A stretch of 64,000 nt of DNA from JBQDBK01 sp052090825 (GTDB taxonomy: Bacteria; Bacillota; Clostridia; Tissierellales; Peptoniphilaceae). Of this stretch, positions 27,892 through 36,747 are shown in pieces; position 1 is the stretch's first letter, and every line of letters starts with the position of its first letter. The notes under the pieces were generated by a model. That model did no database searches, was not told where the DNA came from, and worked only from the letters and a program-made list of their open reading frames with translations. The DNA is taken from assembly GCA_052090825.1 (NCBI GenBank), contig JBQDBK010000002.1, positions 115,718 to 179,717 of the forward strand. The letters are read 5' to 3'. The translations under genes were made by a program, and so were the position numbers.

Positions 27892-28572
27892 ATGGATATT
27901 ATTAATGAAGGTAAGACAAAAAATGTTTACAAGTTAGATAATGGCAATTTACTATTAAAATTTAAAGATGATGTGACAGGGAAAGATGGAATATTTGATC
28001 CAGGAGCTAACCAAGTTGGACTTACTATAGAAGGATCTGGTAAAGCAGGACTAAGTTTAAGTAAATATTTTTTTGAGAAATTTAATGATATGGGTATAAA
28101 AACTCATTATATAAATTCTAATATTGATGAAAGAACTATGGAAGTTTTGCAAGCTAATCCTTTTGGAGAAGGCCTAGAATTTATTTGTAGGTATAAAGCT
28201 GTAGGAAGCTTCTTTAGACGTTATGGCAAATATATTAAAGAAGGGCAAGATTTAGATACTTTTGTTGAAGTTACTTTAAAAGATGATCTTGCTGGAGATC
28301 CACCTATTACTAAAGATGGACTTATTGAGTTAGGGTTAACTACAGAAGATGAATATGAGGAATTAGTAAAATTAACAGGAGATATTTCAGATAAAATAAA
28401 AGAAATTTTATCTAAAAAAGGATTAACCCTATACGATATAAAATTAGAGTTTGGAAAAGATAAAGATAATAATATTATGTTAATTGATGAAGTATCAGGT
28501 GGAAATATGAGAGTTTATAAAGGAAATGAATATATTAATCCATTAGACTTACCAGCACTACTATTAGATTAG
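27892..28572 (+). CDS. purC: Phosphoribosylaminoimidazole-succinocarboxamide synthase
   Basis: This 226-residue enzyme joins aspartate to CAIR with ATP in purine synthesis. Family motifs are EGKTKNVY at the start (ATP-binding loop), LLKFKDDVTG, the RYKAVGSFFRRYG block, TLKDDLAGDPPI, and LIDEVSGGNMRVY with the Asp/Glu metal site. AGGAGG precedes the ATG. It stands alone, with no other pur genes in the window and its own terminator. A weak promoter (TTTACA 27815, TAGTAT 27838, 17-base spacer) lies upstream. An isolated purC may be a scattered remnant of the pathway or have local control. Confidence 0.93.
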   Translation: MDIINEGKTKNVYKLDNGNLLLKFKDDVTGKDGIFDPGANQVGLTIEGSGKAGLSLSKYFFEKFNDMGIKTHYINSNIDERTMEVLQANPFGEGLEFICRYKAVGSFFRRYGKYIKEGQDLDTFVEVTLKDDLAGDPPITKDGLIELGLTTEDEYEELVKLTGDISDKIKEILSKKGLTLYDIKLEFGKDKDNNIMLIDEVSGGNMRVYKGNEYINPLDLPALLLD

Positions 28573-28597
28573 GTAAATAAAAATAAAATATTATTTG

Positions 28598-28630
28598 AAA
28601 GTTCCTATGATTATAGGAACTTTTTATTTT
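28598..28630 (+). terminator. Terminator after purC
   Basis: The 11-base perfect stem AAAGTTCCTAT / ATAGGAACTTT has a four-base loop and a T run. Confidence 0.9.
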
Positions 28631-28639
28631 ATTAATAAA

Positions 28640-28666
28640 TTGACAAAATCCATTATAAAATATAAT
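28640..28666 (+). promoter_or_regulatory. Likely promoter of the DUF1836-degV operon
   Basis: TTGACA at 28640-28645 is followed by TATAAT at 28661-28666 (15-base spacer) or by TAATAT with a 17-base spacer. The first gene starts 34 bases further on. Confidence 0.55.
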
Positions 28667-28699
28667 ATATAGTTATTGAAACTAGATATTGGAGGAAGT

Positions 28700-29230
28700 A
28701 TGGAAAATGATTTATACGAAATATTTTCTTTCCATTGCCCTAGGTGGAATGAATTACCAGAGGAACCTTTATTAAATAGTGAGCTTGTAGATTATATATG
28801 TGAAACTTTAGATCCAATTATGAATGGGAAAAGGGCTATAACTCAAACTATGATACAGAACTATTCAAAATGGAAAATAATACCTAGGTTGAAAGGAAGA
28901 AAATATGAAAGAAAACATATATCTATATTAATAATAATTTGTATTTATAAACAAGTTATAAATATAAATCAGCTAAAACGAGGGTTAAAACTTCAACAGA
29001 ATCAAATGAGCTTATCCGAATCATATGATCATTTCACAGAAGTATTAGAAGTTACTTTAAAAAGAATTTTTTCCTTTGTAAAAAGAAATGACAATTTATA
29101 TTTTAAAGAATATGAATCAAAAAAAGGTTTAGAAGGTATTACAGTTGTTTCAAATGCCTTTGCTTTAAAATTATTGTCTGAAATAATAATTCAAAATAAT
29201 GGATTTGAAAAATTAAGGAGTAAAAAATGA
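28700..29230 (+). CDS. DUF1836-family putative regulator
   Basis: The 176-residue soluble protein starts at ATG 28700, six bases after GGAGGA. It contains the DUF1836 core: CPRWNELPEEPLLNSELVDYI, then AITQTMIQNYSKWKIIPRLKGRKYERKHI. This segment resembles a MerR-like winged helix, so a DNA-binding role is suspected but unproven. It overlaps the degV-family gene by four bases, the usual neighbour of DUF1836 genes in Firmicutes, which suggests a shared function in lipid or stress physiology. Confidence 0.85.
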   Translation: MENDLYEIFSFHCPRWNELPEEPLLNSELVDYICETLDPIMNGKRAITQTMIQNYSKWKIIPRLKGRKYERKHISILIIICIYKQVININQLKRGLKLQQNQMSLSESYDHFTEVLEVTLKRIFSFVKRNDNLYFKEYESKKGLEGITVVSNAFALKLLSEIIIQNNGFEKLRSKK

Positions 29231-30078
29231 ATAAGATTGCAATTATAGGAGATACATCTCAGGATTTAAATTTTGAAATGGGAGAGACGTTTGGAATAGA
29301 AGTACTACCCTATTATCTACAGATGGGAGATAAGCATTATAAAGATTTAGTAGAAATAAATTCTAAAAAATTTTATGATACAATGCATGAATATAAAGTT
29401 CTTTCTACAGGAATACCACCAATACAAGATGTAGAAGATAAGTTAGAATTTTTAAGGGATGAAGGATATGAAGATGTTATAATTGTAACTTCATCTGAAA
29501 AAATAACGGGCATGTATGCTATGTGTGGAACTATAAAATCTTACTATAAGGGTTTGAATTTACACTTATTTGATGCAGGGCAAATAGGTGCAGCTACAGG
29601 ACTATTTACTATTAGAGCAGCTGAGTTTAGAAATCAAGGTAAGAGTGTAGAAGATATTTTATTGGAATTAAATAGAGTAAAAGATAAGACTAATATTTTT
29701 GCTCTATTTAGAACTTTGAGTTATTTAGTAAAAGGTGGTAGATTTAACAAATATAAGGGAATATTAGGAAATCTATTAAATGTTAAACCTTTATTAAGTG
29801 TATTAGATGGAGAAATAACAGTTAGAGAAAGACATAGAGGTATGAAGAGGAGTTTAAATGCCTTTGTTAGTGAAATTAAAAATGAAGTAGGAAATTCTAA
29901 AAAATATAGGTTAATTATATTTTCAGGGAAAAATGAAAAAGAAAAAATAGAGATCAAAAAACAATTAAAGCAAATTATAGATGGAGCAGATTTATATTTA
30001 GAAACAGAATTTACTTCAGTTTTGGGTGTTCATGCAGGTCCAGAATCTATAGGAGCCGCTATAATGTTATTGGATTAA
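29227..30078 (+). CDS. DegV-family fatty-acid-binding protein
   Basis: This 283-residue two-domain cytosolic protein has the start IAIIGDTSQDLNFEM, the TGIPPIQDVEDKLEFL lid region, the VTSSEKITGMY pocket motif, RTLSYLVKGGRFNKYKG and the C-terminal GVHAGPESIGAA. This order defines the DegV family. Members bind fatty acids, and several act as FakB subunits that present exogenous fatty acids to the kinase FakA. No fakA is in the window, so the fatty-acid role is family knowledge only. Confidence 0.9.
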   Translation: MNKIAIIGDTSQDLNFEMGETFGIEVLPYYLQMGDKHYKDLVEINSKKFYDTMHEYKVLSTGIPPIQDVEDKLEFLRDEGYEDVIIVTSSEKITGMYAMCGTIKSYYKGLNLHLFDAGQIGAATGLFTIRAAEFRNQGKSVEDILLELNRVKDKTNIFALFRTLSYLVKGGRFNKYKGILGNLLNVKPLLSVLDGEITVRERHRGMKRSLNAFVSEIKNEVGNSKKYRLIIFSGKNEKEKIEIKKQLKQIIDGADLYLETEFTSVLGVHAGPESIGAAIMLLD

Positions 30079-30110
30079 AAAGGTTACATCTTTCAGATGT
30101 AACCTTTTTA
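30077..30110 (+). terminator. Terminator of the DUF1836-degV operon
   Basis: The stem AAAAAGGTTACATC / GATGTAACCTTTTT has a five-base loop and lies directly after the stop codon. Confidence 0.9.
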
Positions 30111-30692
30111 ATTTTCATTTGTAAATTGAGTAGATTTAATTTTTGGTGGAAATATCTTTTACAAAATTGGTATTAAAAGTATTGAAATAATTAAACCTGC
30201 AATAATTGTGTTTTATTTAAAAAAGATAATGTTAAATAATGAAAATGATGTAGATTCTAAAAGAATTAAAATAAAAGATAATATAATTAGTGATACTATT
30301 GTACTTGTTGATGAAGCATTTTCCGATGCGATCTTAAAAGATATGAGAAAAAATTTCTCTGAATGTTAAAAAAATTAATAAATTAATTGTATTATTAGTA
30401 CTATTAAAAGTTACAATCCATGCTAGAAATTCTGTTGAAACCATAATAGATTGAGTAAATTTATAATAGAAGTTATGATAAACTCTTGTATTACCACTGT
30501 ATTATCGTTATTATCATAATACCTAGACATGGCTTTTTATTTAGGATAAAGAAACAATATATATAATAAATTATAAAATTATTTCTACTAAATTTACATC
30601 TGTAAAAATTAAGGTTAGAGAAAGTACAATTAGTAGGCTATTTTTTCAAAATAGTCTACTTGAGCAAATACAAAAAAATCTTTAAAAATCTT
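30111..30692. other. Gene-poor stretch between degV and the GntR gene
   Basis: There is no intact gene. A 46-codon frame at 30229-30369 (ending SDAILKDMRKNFSEC) reads like the tail of a lost gene, but I cannot assign it. A hairpin at 30632-30660 (AGTAGGCTATTTT / AAAATAGTCTACT) may end the minus-strand GntR transcript poorly, as it lacks a clean T run. Confidence 0.4.
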
Positions 30693-31445
30693 TTATTTTT
30701 CTGGATTTTTATAATTACTATAATCTATATCGCGATATCTTACTGTCTTAAATTTAACTATTTCTGTATTTATATATTCTCTAGTAAATAAAATTGGGCT
30801 TAATTTATCATCGTAGACTACACTAGAGGCCAATAGTAAACCTTTATGTGGCATTGGTGTTTTATATGGTTTTATTATATTCTCAACCTCCGAAGGGGAA
30901 GCTACTGACCATTTTACAGAATCTGTTTTAACTTTTATACCGTGTTTTTCATATAAATATTTGAAAATAGAATTTGGATACTTATTAATTTCATTTGATT
31001 CATTTTTAAATTTTATATCTAAATAGTCAATACAAAGAGTACAAAATATATCATTTGCAAAAAACATTCTTGAAGTTTTAAAAATTTTAGGATCTTTAAA
31101 AGCACCACTTTTTAAGATATCTTCTGGAGTATCAATTACTTTTGAAAATAGAGTGTCAACTTTAAGTTTATATCCCATTTGTTTTATAAGTTGGTCATAA
31201 GTTGGCATCCTGTTTAAATCTATTTCCATATTTAAAATATTAGGATGAACAAAAGTACCTCTTCCTTGTAATCTAATAATTTTACCCTCCAATTCAAGGT
31301 CTGCTAATGCATTTCTCAAAGTAACTCTACTGACTCCCAACTTAGTAGCTAAGTCTTTTTCATTTTCTAATTTTCTAGATTCAGTATTTTTAGCTATATT
31401 TATTTCATCAATAAGTTTAAGACGAACCTTATCACGTAATTTCAT
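30693..31445 (-). CDS. GntR-family transcriptional regulator with UTRA domain
   Basis: This 250-residue regulator has an N-terminal winged helix (KDLATKLGVSRVTLRNALAD, then LEGKIIRLQGRGTFV) and a C-terminal UTRA effector domain of the HutC subfamily (about 90-245, with SPILFTREYINTEIVKFKTV). UTRA members bind small metabolites, often sugars, amino acids or phosphonates. The ATG follows AAAGGAG. The gene is divergent from htpG across 189 bases and has no transport or catabolic partner next to it, so its effector and targets are unknown. Confidence 0.9.
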   Translation of the reverse strand: MKLRDKVRLKLIDEINIAKNTESRKLENEKDLATKLGVSRVTLRNALADLELEGKIIRLQGRGTFVHPNILNMEIDLNRMPTYDQLIKQMGYKLKVDTLFSKVIDTPEDILKSGAFKDPKIFKTSRMFFANDIFCTLCIDYLDIKFKNESNEINKYPNSIFKYLYEKHGIKVKTDSVKWSVASPSEVENIIKPYKTPMPHKGLLLASSVVYDDKLSPILFTREYINTEIVKFKTVRYRDIDYSNYKNPEK

Positions 31446-31557
31446 AAGAACTCCTTTGCTTTATATACCTTTATTAATTTTATCTATTATATTATAACAG
31501 TCATTCATAAAAGTTAGATATGATATTCTAAATTTATAAAATATAATCTCATTAGTA

Positions 31558-31587
31558 TTGACAAAGATGGTCAAAAAAAGTTATAAT
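31558..31587 (+). promoter_or_regulatory. htpG promoter
   Basis: TTGACA (31558-31563) and TATAAT (31582-31587) are spaced by 18 bases. The -10 box directly abuts the CIRCE-like operator. Confidence 0.75.
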
Positions 31588-31588
31588 A

Positions 31589-31615
31589 TTAGCACTTAAT
31601 GATAAAGAGTGCTAA
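31589..31615 (+). promoter_or_regulatory. CIRCE-like operator (HrcA site) in front of htpG
   Basis: The half sites TTAGCACTT and GAGTGCTAA are separated by nine bases. The CIRCE consensus is TTAGCACTC-N9-GAGTGCTAA, so only one base differs. It overlaps the expected transcription start, where HrcA would repress under non-stress conditions. Confidence 0.9.
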
Positions 31616-31634
31616 AGGAAGGTGTTATAATATT

Positions 31635-33494
31635 ATGAACAAAGGTGAATTTAAGGCAGAGTCCAAGAGAATGATGGATTTAATGATCAATTCTGTCTAT
31701 ACAAATAGGGAAATTTTTCTTAGGGAGTTAATATCTAATGCTTCAGATGCAATTGATAAATTATATTATAAGTCTTTAAAGGACGAGAATATAAAATTTA
31801 ATAAAGAAGATTTTTATATAGAAATATCCCTTGATAAGGAAAATAGAAGAATCAAGATAAAAGATACTGGAATAGGTATGGATGAAAATGACTTAGTGGA
31901 AAATCTAGGAACTATAGCTAAAAGTGGTAGCTTAGATTTTAAAAATTCCTTAGATAAGGATGAAAAGAGTGAAATAATAGGACAATTTGGTATAGGATTT
32001 TATTCTTCTTTTTTAGTTGCAAATAAGGTAAAAGTTTTAACCAAAAAATTTGGGCAAGATAAAGCTTTTTCATGGGAGTCAGAAGGTTCAGAAGGCTATA
32101 AAATAGAAGAAGCAAAAAAAGATCAAGTTGGAACTGAAATAACTCTATATTTAAAAGATAATGGTGAAGATAATTACGATGAGTTTTTAGAAGAGCATAG
32201 AATAGAATATCTTGTAAAAAATTATTCTAATTATATAAGATACCCAATTAAAATGCTTTTAACTAAATCAAAAAAAGTTGAAAATGAAGATAAAGATGCT
32301 AAAGTGGAATTTGAAGAGTATAAAGAAATAGAAGTTTTGAATTCCATGGTCCCTATATGGAAGAAGAATAAAAATGAACTTAAGGATGAGGACTACATTC
32401 AATTTTATCAAGAACAAAGATATGGGTTTGATGAACCTATGCATTGGATTCATATAAATGTTGAGGGTGTAATATCATATAAAGCAATTTTGTATATTCC
32501 TAAGAACCCACCTTTTGATTTTCAATCTAAAGATTACAAAAAAGGATTACAATTATATTCAAATGGTGTTTTAATTATGGATAAATGTGAAAAATTATTA
32601 CCTGATTCTTTATCTTTTGTAAAAGGTGTAGTGGATTCTGAAGATCTTTCTTTAAATATTTCAAGGGAAATTTTACAAGAAGATAGACAATTGCAAGTAA
32701 TAGCTAGAAATATAGAAAAGAAAATAATTTCTGAATTAAAATCTATTATGAAAAATGATAGACAAAAGTATGAAGAATTCTATAATAATTTTGGACAAAC
32801 TTTTAAAATAGCAATATATGAAAGTTATGGAGGACAAAAATCTAACTTAGAAGATTTACTTTTATTTACTTCTTCAAAAGAGAAAAAATTAGTTTCTTTA
32901 GCTGAATATGCAGATAGAATGAAAGATGATCAAGATAAGATATACTATGCTTCAGGTGAAAGTATAGATAAGTTAGATAAGCTTCCTCAAAAAGATTATT
33001 ATGATGATAAGGGTATAGAAGTATTATATCTCACAGAAGCTATAGATGAATTTGTTATAAAAATGATTAAAAATTATAAAGAAAAAGAATTTGTCTCTAT
33101 ATCAAATGAAGAAGAAAAATCAGATAATAATGAGCAAAAAGAAAAAATTGAAATTTTAGATTCTATGAAGGATATTTTAGGGGATGAAGTTATTGAAGTT
33201 CGTTTCTCTGATAAATTAGGTGACAATCCAGTATGCTTATTATCAAGAGGAGAAGTTTCAATAGAAATGGAAAGAGTTTTAAGTAGCCAAAAGGAAAACT
33301 TTATTAAAGCTCAAAAAGTACTTGAAATTAATAAGAATCATCCTGTATACAATAAATTAATTGAGAATCAAGATAATCGAGAAAATTTAAAACTTTATAC
33401 AAGTCTTTTATATGACCAAGCTAGATTAATAGAGGGTCTGCAAATAGAAGATCCAGTGGAGTATAGTAAAAATATTTGGAAGTTAATAAAATAA
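31635..33494 (+). CDS. htpG: Molecular chaperone HtpG (Hsp90)
   Basis: This 619-residue cytosolic ATP-driven chaperone starts at ATG 31635. In-frame codons from 31599 lie inside the CIRCE element and are rejected. The GHKL ATP site is visible: [39 protein letters not shown] and [13 protein letters not shown]. The middle domain has [25 protein letters not shown] signatures ending in the [13 protein letters not shown] segment. The protein lacks a eukaryotic charged linker and MEEVD tail, as expected. The operator and promoter upstream point to heat-shock control by HrcA. Confidence 0.95.
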   Translation: MNKGEFKAESKRMMDLMINSVYTNREIFLRELISNASDAIDKLYYKSLKDENIKFNKEDFYIEISLDKENRRIKIKDTGIGMDENDLVENLGTIAKSGSLDFKNSLDKDEKSEIIGQFGIGFYSSFLVANKVKVLTKKFGQDKAFSWESEGSEGYKIEEAKKDQVGTEITLYLKDNGEDNYDEFLEEHRIEYLVKNYSNYIRYPIKMLLTKSKKVENEDKDAKVEFEEYKEIEVLNSMVPIWKKNKNELKDEDYIQFYQEQRYGFDEPMHWIHINVEGVISYKAILYIPKNPPFDFQSKDYKKGLQLYSNGVLIMDKCEKLLPDSLSFVKGVVDSEDLSLNISREILQEDRQLQVIARNIEKKIISELKSIMKNDRQKYEEFYNNFGQTFKIAIYESYGGQKSNLEDLLLFTSSKEKKLVSLAEYADRMKDDQDKIYYASGESIDKLDKLPQKDYYDDKGIEVLYLTEAIDEFVIKMIKNYKEKEFVSISNEEEKSDNNEQKEKIEILDSMKDILGDEVIEVRFSDKLGDNPVCLLSRGEVSIEMERVLSSQKENFIKAQKVLEINKNHPVYNKLIENQDNRENLKLYTSLLYDQARLIEGLQIEDPVEYSKNIWKLIK

Positions 33495-33503
33495 AAACTA
33501 TTT

Positions 33504-33556
33504 AAAAATAATCCATTAAGAAAAGTATTATAACTTTCTTAATGGATTATTTTTAA
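33504..33556. terminator. Bidirectional terminator between htpG and the ABC genes
   Basis: A stem of about 22 bases (core AATAATCCATTAAGAAA and complement) with one bulge has A/T runs at both ends. Confidence 0.85.
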
Positions 33557-34332
33557 ATTTCAACTTTTTTATCTAAAAGATAAGATGAAATAAAAATTAA
33601 TATAAGAGTAATAATCACAAAATAACCTATATCAAAATAACTTATAAAATTTCCAAAATTTGGACCATTAAATTCAGTTGATGAATTTGTGCTTATAATT
33701 GCAGAAATAAATTCATATAATTTAGTTGTAATATATATATTGAATACGTATATTAAAAACCAAAGAGAAGAGAATTTTTTCTTAACTATAAGACATTTAC
33801 CTATAATTAATGAGGTAAATAGTAGGGCTAGACTATAGAAAAAACTAGATATTGAAAATAATAATAATCTTATATTAGCAGATATAAATAGACCAAAATT
33901 ACCATCACTCTTAATTTTAGCAATTTCTGAAGACAATAGATTTAATGACTTATTAATTTGATCAGGAAAAGTTATAAATTTAGCAACTAAGAAATTAACT
34001 ATAAATACAACTAAAAATATAACTATAGAATAAATTAAAGTACATAATATTTTGGCTCCTATTATTTCATATCCTTTAAGAGGAAGGTTAAAGGTTAAAT
34101 AGCCTCTGTCTTCATACAAGTCTTTTTTCATAAGATTTATTGTGAATATAAAGTAAACTAAACCAGCTCCCATAAGCACCATAATTGGTATAACCATTAA
34201 AGTACTAGAATTACCTATTAAATTACTTACAGCTAAATTTTGAATTCCGATACTTGCAACTAAAACTGCTATTAAAAGCATTGATATAAATTTGTTAGAA
34301 TTTTTCATTTCGTATTTTAAATATTTAAGCAT
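33553..34332 (-). CDS. ABC-2-type transporter permease
   Basis: This 259-residue protein has six predicted helices (for example ISMLLIAVLVASIGIQNLAV, then LIYSIVIFLVVFIVNFLVA and a final FVIITLILIFISSYLL). A cytoplasmic region between helices two and three carries DRGYLTFNLPLKGYEIIGAKIL, common in ABC-2 permeases. It overlaps the ATPase gene by eight bases. With the YtrA-type regulator it forms a three-gene unit of the kind induced by cell-wall antibiotics. The substrate is unknown. Confidence 0.85.
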   Translation of the reverse strand: MLKYLKYEMKNSNKFISMLLIAVLVASIGIQNLAVSNLIGNSSTLMVIPIMVLMGAGLVYFIFTINLMKKDLYEDRGYLTFNLPLKGYEIIGAKILCTLIYSIVIFLVVFIVNFLVAKFITFPDQINKSLNLLSSEIAKIKSDGNFGLFISANIRLLLFSISSFFYSLALLFTSLIIGKCLIVKKKFSSLWFLIYVFNIYITTKLYEFISAIISTNSSTEFNGPNFGNFISYFDIGYFVIITLILIFISSYLLDKKVEI

Positions 34333-35041
34333 GGTGACCTCCTAAAGAAAATAGTTCTTTATAAATATCATCTATTTGCATGTTTTTTTCACTTCTTAGT
34401 TTTTCTGCATTATCTTGTAAAATTATTTTTCCGTCAGAAATAAAGGCTACTTCATCAAAAATTTGTTCCATATCTCTTACCAAATGAGTCGTTATTAACA
34501 TGGTTGAATCACTATTTAAATTGCTAACTATAGCTTCTAGAATTTGATCTCTTGCAACAGGATCAACTCCAGCAATTGGTTCATCAAGTATATATATTTT
34601 GGCATTTCTAGACAAAACCATTGTAAGGTGAAGTTTTTCTTTCATACCCTTTGAAAGGGAAGATATTTCCATACTTTCATTTAAGTCCATAAACTCTAAC
34701 ATTTCAATAGCTTTAGCCTTATCAAAATCTTCAAAGAAATCTTCATATAGGTTAATTGCATCCTTAATAGAAAAGCTGTCAAATAAAAAATTTCTATCAG
34801 GTAAATAGCTTATTAAAGCTTTTGTTTTATAAGAAGGATTTTGATTACATATAAGAACTTCACCTGATTTATATTTTTGAAGTCCAGTTATTATTTTTAT
34901 TAAGGTGGTTTTACCACTTCCATTTGGGCCAAGAATACCAAAAACTCTTCCGCCTTTAAGTTCTAAGCTAACATTATCTAAAGCTTTTTTACTTCCATAA
35001 GTTTTAGATAAATTGTTGATTTTTAAAATTATATCATCCAT
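34325..35041 (-). CDS. ABC transporter ATP-binding protein
   Basis: This 238-residue ATPase has Walker A GPNGSGKTT, a signature SLSKGMKEKLHLTM (a degenerate LSxGxK form common in ABC-2 exporters), Walker B IYILDEPIAGVDPVA and a switch His in ITTHLV. The ATG follows GGAGG and overlaps the regulator gene by eight bases. It pairs with the permease encoded next to form an exporter. Confidence 0.92.
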   Translation of the reverse strand: MDDIILKINNLSKTYGSKKALDNVSLELKGGRVFGILGPNGSGKTTLIKIITGLQKYKSGEVLICNQNPSYKTKALISYLPDRNFLFDSFSIKDAINLYEDFFEDFDKAKAIEMLEFMDLNESMEISSLSKGMKEKLHLTMVLSRNAKIYILDEPIAGVDPVARDQILEAIVSNLNSDSTMLITTHLVRDMEQIFDEVAFISDGKIILQDNAEKLRSEKNMQIDDIYKELFSLGGHHA

Positions 35042-35396
35042 TATTTTCCTCCAAATTATTTAATATATTTATTATCTCATCCTTAGAAAAACCCATTAGT
35101 TTCATCTTATTTAAAAAAGCTTTAGCCTGTTCTTTGGCATTTTCATTTTTTAAATTTTTTATTAAAGAAATGTCAGGTGTAACAAAACTACCAATTCCTC
35201 TTTGAGTTATAATTATATTTTCTCGCTCTAATTCCTGATAACTTCTTTGAACTGTATTGGGATTTACTTTAATTTCTAAAGCAAATTCTCTAATAGCAGG
35301 AAGTTTGTCATTAGGAGAAAGCCTACCGCTAATTATATCTAGTTTAATTTGATTCATAATCTGTAAATATATAGCCTGATTTTTATTAAATAGCAC
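35034..35396 (-). CDS. YtrA-type GntR-family regulator
   Basis: The 120-residue regulator starts at GTG 35396, six bases after AGGGGTGA. An upstream in-frame ATG at 35435 lies in the promoter. It has one winged helix (RLSPNDKLPAIREFALEIKV, then NPNTVQRSYQELERENIIIT) and only a short helical tail, the YtrA subfamily layout. These regulators repress their own ABC operon. It heads the operon with the ATPase and permease. Confidence 0.9.
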   Translation of the reverse strand: MLFNKNQAIYLQIMNQIKLDIISGRLSPNDKLPAIREFALEIKVNPNTVQRSYQELERENIIITQRGIGSFVTPDISLIKNLKNENAKEQAKAFLNKMKLMGFSKDEIINILNNLEENNG

Positions 35397-35426
35397 ACAA
35401 TCACCCCTATCTACTGTACTAGATAC

Positions 35427-35455
35427 ATAATACACTATAACTTATAAGCTGTCAA
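35427..35455 (-). promoter_or_regulatory. Promoter of the YtrA-type ABC operon
   Basis: On the minus strand TTGACA (35455-35450) and TATTAT (35432-35427) are 17 bases apart. The bases between the -10 box and the gene contain GTATCTAGTAC, an imperfect palindrome that may be the regulator's own operator. Confidence 0.65.
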
Positions 35456-35540
35456 CAATAAAATTTATTTTTTTATAAGTCTTATAAATGGTAAAATAGA
35501 ATTATTATGGTTTAATTATAAGAAAAGAGGAAAAATTATT

Positions 35541-35769
35541 ATGGATATAAATGTAGAATATACCATTAAATTAATGGAAGAACTTATAGATATAAAAAGT
35601 CCAAGCAGTGATACAAATGAAATAATAAATAAACTAGAAAAAAATTTTAAAATTTGGAAGTAGAAGTAAATAGAACGAAAGTGATATTTATGGAACTTCA
35701 CTTGGAGAAAATAAAGATGAGGAAGTTTTATTAACTATTCATGTAGATACTTTAGTTAGGATTTATCAA
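35541..35769 (+). pseudogene. M42-type aminopeptidase remnant
   Basis: From ATG 35541 the frame reads like the start of M42 peptidases (EYTIKLMEELIDIKSPSSDT) and stops at 35661. The next bases restore similarity in other frames: LEVEVNRTK, then GTSLGENKDEEVLLTIHVDT, where HVDT is the metal-binding HxD motif. Homology ends shortly after. About 80 of the usual 340 residues are represented, with at least two frameshifts. Confidence 0.7.
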
Positions 35770-36076
35770 GTACATAAACAGAATTTCTTTGAGAAATTTA
35801 TATATTTTCTGCTTCTCTCTTAATTAAATTTAGAATCTTATCCTTGCATGTTTCCCGCTACCTTACTGTTAGTGTAGGTTGAAAGTGTATTTTGTTTTCC
35901 CAGTATTTATAATTAACTATTTATGTGGATTTTTACTTTTTTCTTCTCTTATAAGTCCTCCTTTACGTTTTTAGACAAAAAACAGTAAACCATTTTTTGA
36001 TTTACTGTTATAATTTTTGTATTAGTTTTTTAAATTTCTAATGACTTTTTTATGCCTATCTATTAATTATATTTAA
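35770..36076. other. Gene-free stretch with a minus-strand terminator
   Basis: No coding signal is recognisable. The only clear structure is a hairpin (AACAGTAAA 35981-35989, TTTACTGTT 36001-36009). On the minus strand it is followed by TTTTTTG, so it probably ends the XRE/DUF2178-like transcript. Confidence 0.5.
35975..36009 (-). terminator. Minus-strand terminator downstream of the XRE locus
   Basis: The nine-base stem AACAGTAAA / TTTACTGTT has an 11-base loop and a T run on the minus strand. Confidence 0.6.
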
Positions 36077-36468
36077 TTAATATTTTTTTTCGTAGTACTT
36101 GTTTATAAAAAACATAACTATAGGTGATGTTGCTGTTACTGTTATCAATAATATCGCAGAGGTATTTTCTCTAAGAATTAAAGAGATTACAGCAATGATT
36201 AAATTTATAAACATTAATAGAGCACCCGTAGTTGCATTAGCCTTATCTCTTATTTTTTCTGCTCTTTCATCATTCACACTTATCCTGTAATCTTTGTCTT
36301 TTTCATCATTTTATAATGTGTTAATTGAACATATGTTATAGATAAACAAATTGCAAAAATAAAAATTGATGTGATTTCTATTGTTCGATTTTCTTTAAAT
36401 ATAAATGCTGGAACTAAAGCTATTACTGAAATTAAATATCCTAAATATCAAAATTTTTTATTGTTCAT
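36077..36468 (-). pseudogene. DUF2178-like membrane protein with nonsense codon and frameshift
   Basis: From ATG 36468 (overlapping the end of the XRE gene) the frame reads MNNKKF, then TGA at 36450-36448 where TGG (Trp) is expected, then YLGYLISVIALVPAFIF with further helices. Near 36300 the frame shifts by one base in an A-rich run. The remainder (KDYRISVNDERAEKIRDKAN, then two helices ending NKYYEKKY) is open to 36077. The DERxxKIRxKA motif between helix pairs is typical of membrane proteins encoded with small XRE regulators. The last 66 residues alone could still be translated. Confidence 0.7.
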
Positions 36469-36667
36469 ATTTATTCTCCTCATAAATAAAAATTTCTTCA
36501 ATTGTTAATTCAAAATACCTAGCAATTTTAAACGCCAGTAGGATAGATGGATTATATCTACCATTTTCTAAAGAACCAATTGTCTGTCTTGATACTTCAA
36601 GAACTGAAGCTAATTCTTCTTGTGTTATTCCTTTTTCTTTTCTGATTTCCTCAAGCCTGTTTTTCAC
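36458..36667 (-). CDS. Small XRE-family DNA-binding regulator
   Basis: This 69-residue helix-turn-helix protein reads NRLEEIRKEKGITQEELASV, then LEVSRQTIGSLENGRYNPSI and AFKIARYFELTIEEIF. It starts at GTG 36667 after a strong GGAGGTGA. The family is commonly encoded with a small membrane protein and represses its own operon. The partner gene here is broken. Two similar sequence repeats flank its promoter and are good operator candidates. Confidence 0.92.
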   Translation of the reverse strand: MKNRLEEIRKEKGITQEELASVLEVSRQTIGSLENGRYNPSILLAFKIARYFELTIEEIFIYEENKYEQ

Positions 36668-36688
36668 ATAAAATCACCTCCCTAACAA

Positions 36689-36747
36689 TGACAAGCTAGC
36701 TTTACATATAATATAATAGATTTTCAAATGAATGTCAAGTTAGCTTT
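36689..36747 (-). promoter_or_regulatory. XRE promoter with two operator-like repeats
   Basis: On the minus strand TTGACA (36738-36733) and TATATT (36715-36710) are 17 bases apart. The repeats AAAGCTAGCTTGTCA (36703-36689) and AAAGCTAACTTGACA (36747-36733) are 44 bases apart. Each is centred on AAGCTNNCTT-like symmetry, and the first is a perfect palindrome AAGCTAGCTT. One overlaps the -35 box and one the start region. Confidence 0.65.

Noticed and set aside
30632..30660. Hairpin as terminator of the minus-strand GntR gene
   Set aside because: The stem is good, but neither side has a convincing T run. Its role is left open.
36448..36450. TGA at a Trp position as a sign of a TGA=Trp genetic code
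   Set aside because: The same gene also has a frameshift, and no TGA interrupts the many intact genes here. Decay explains it.
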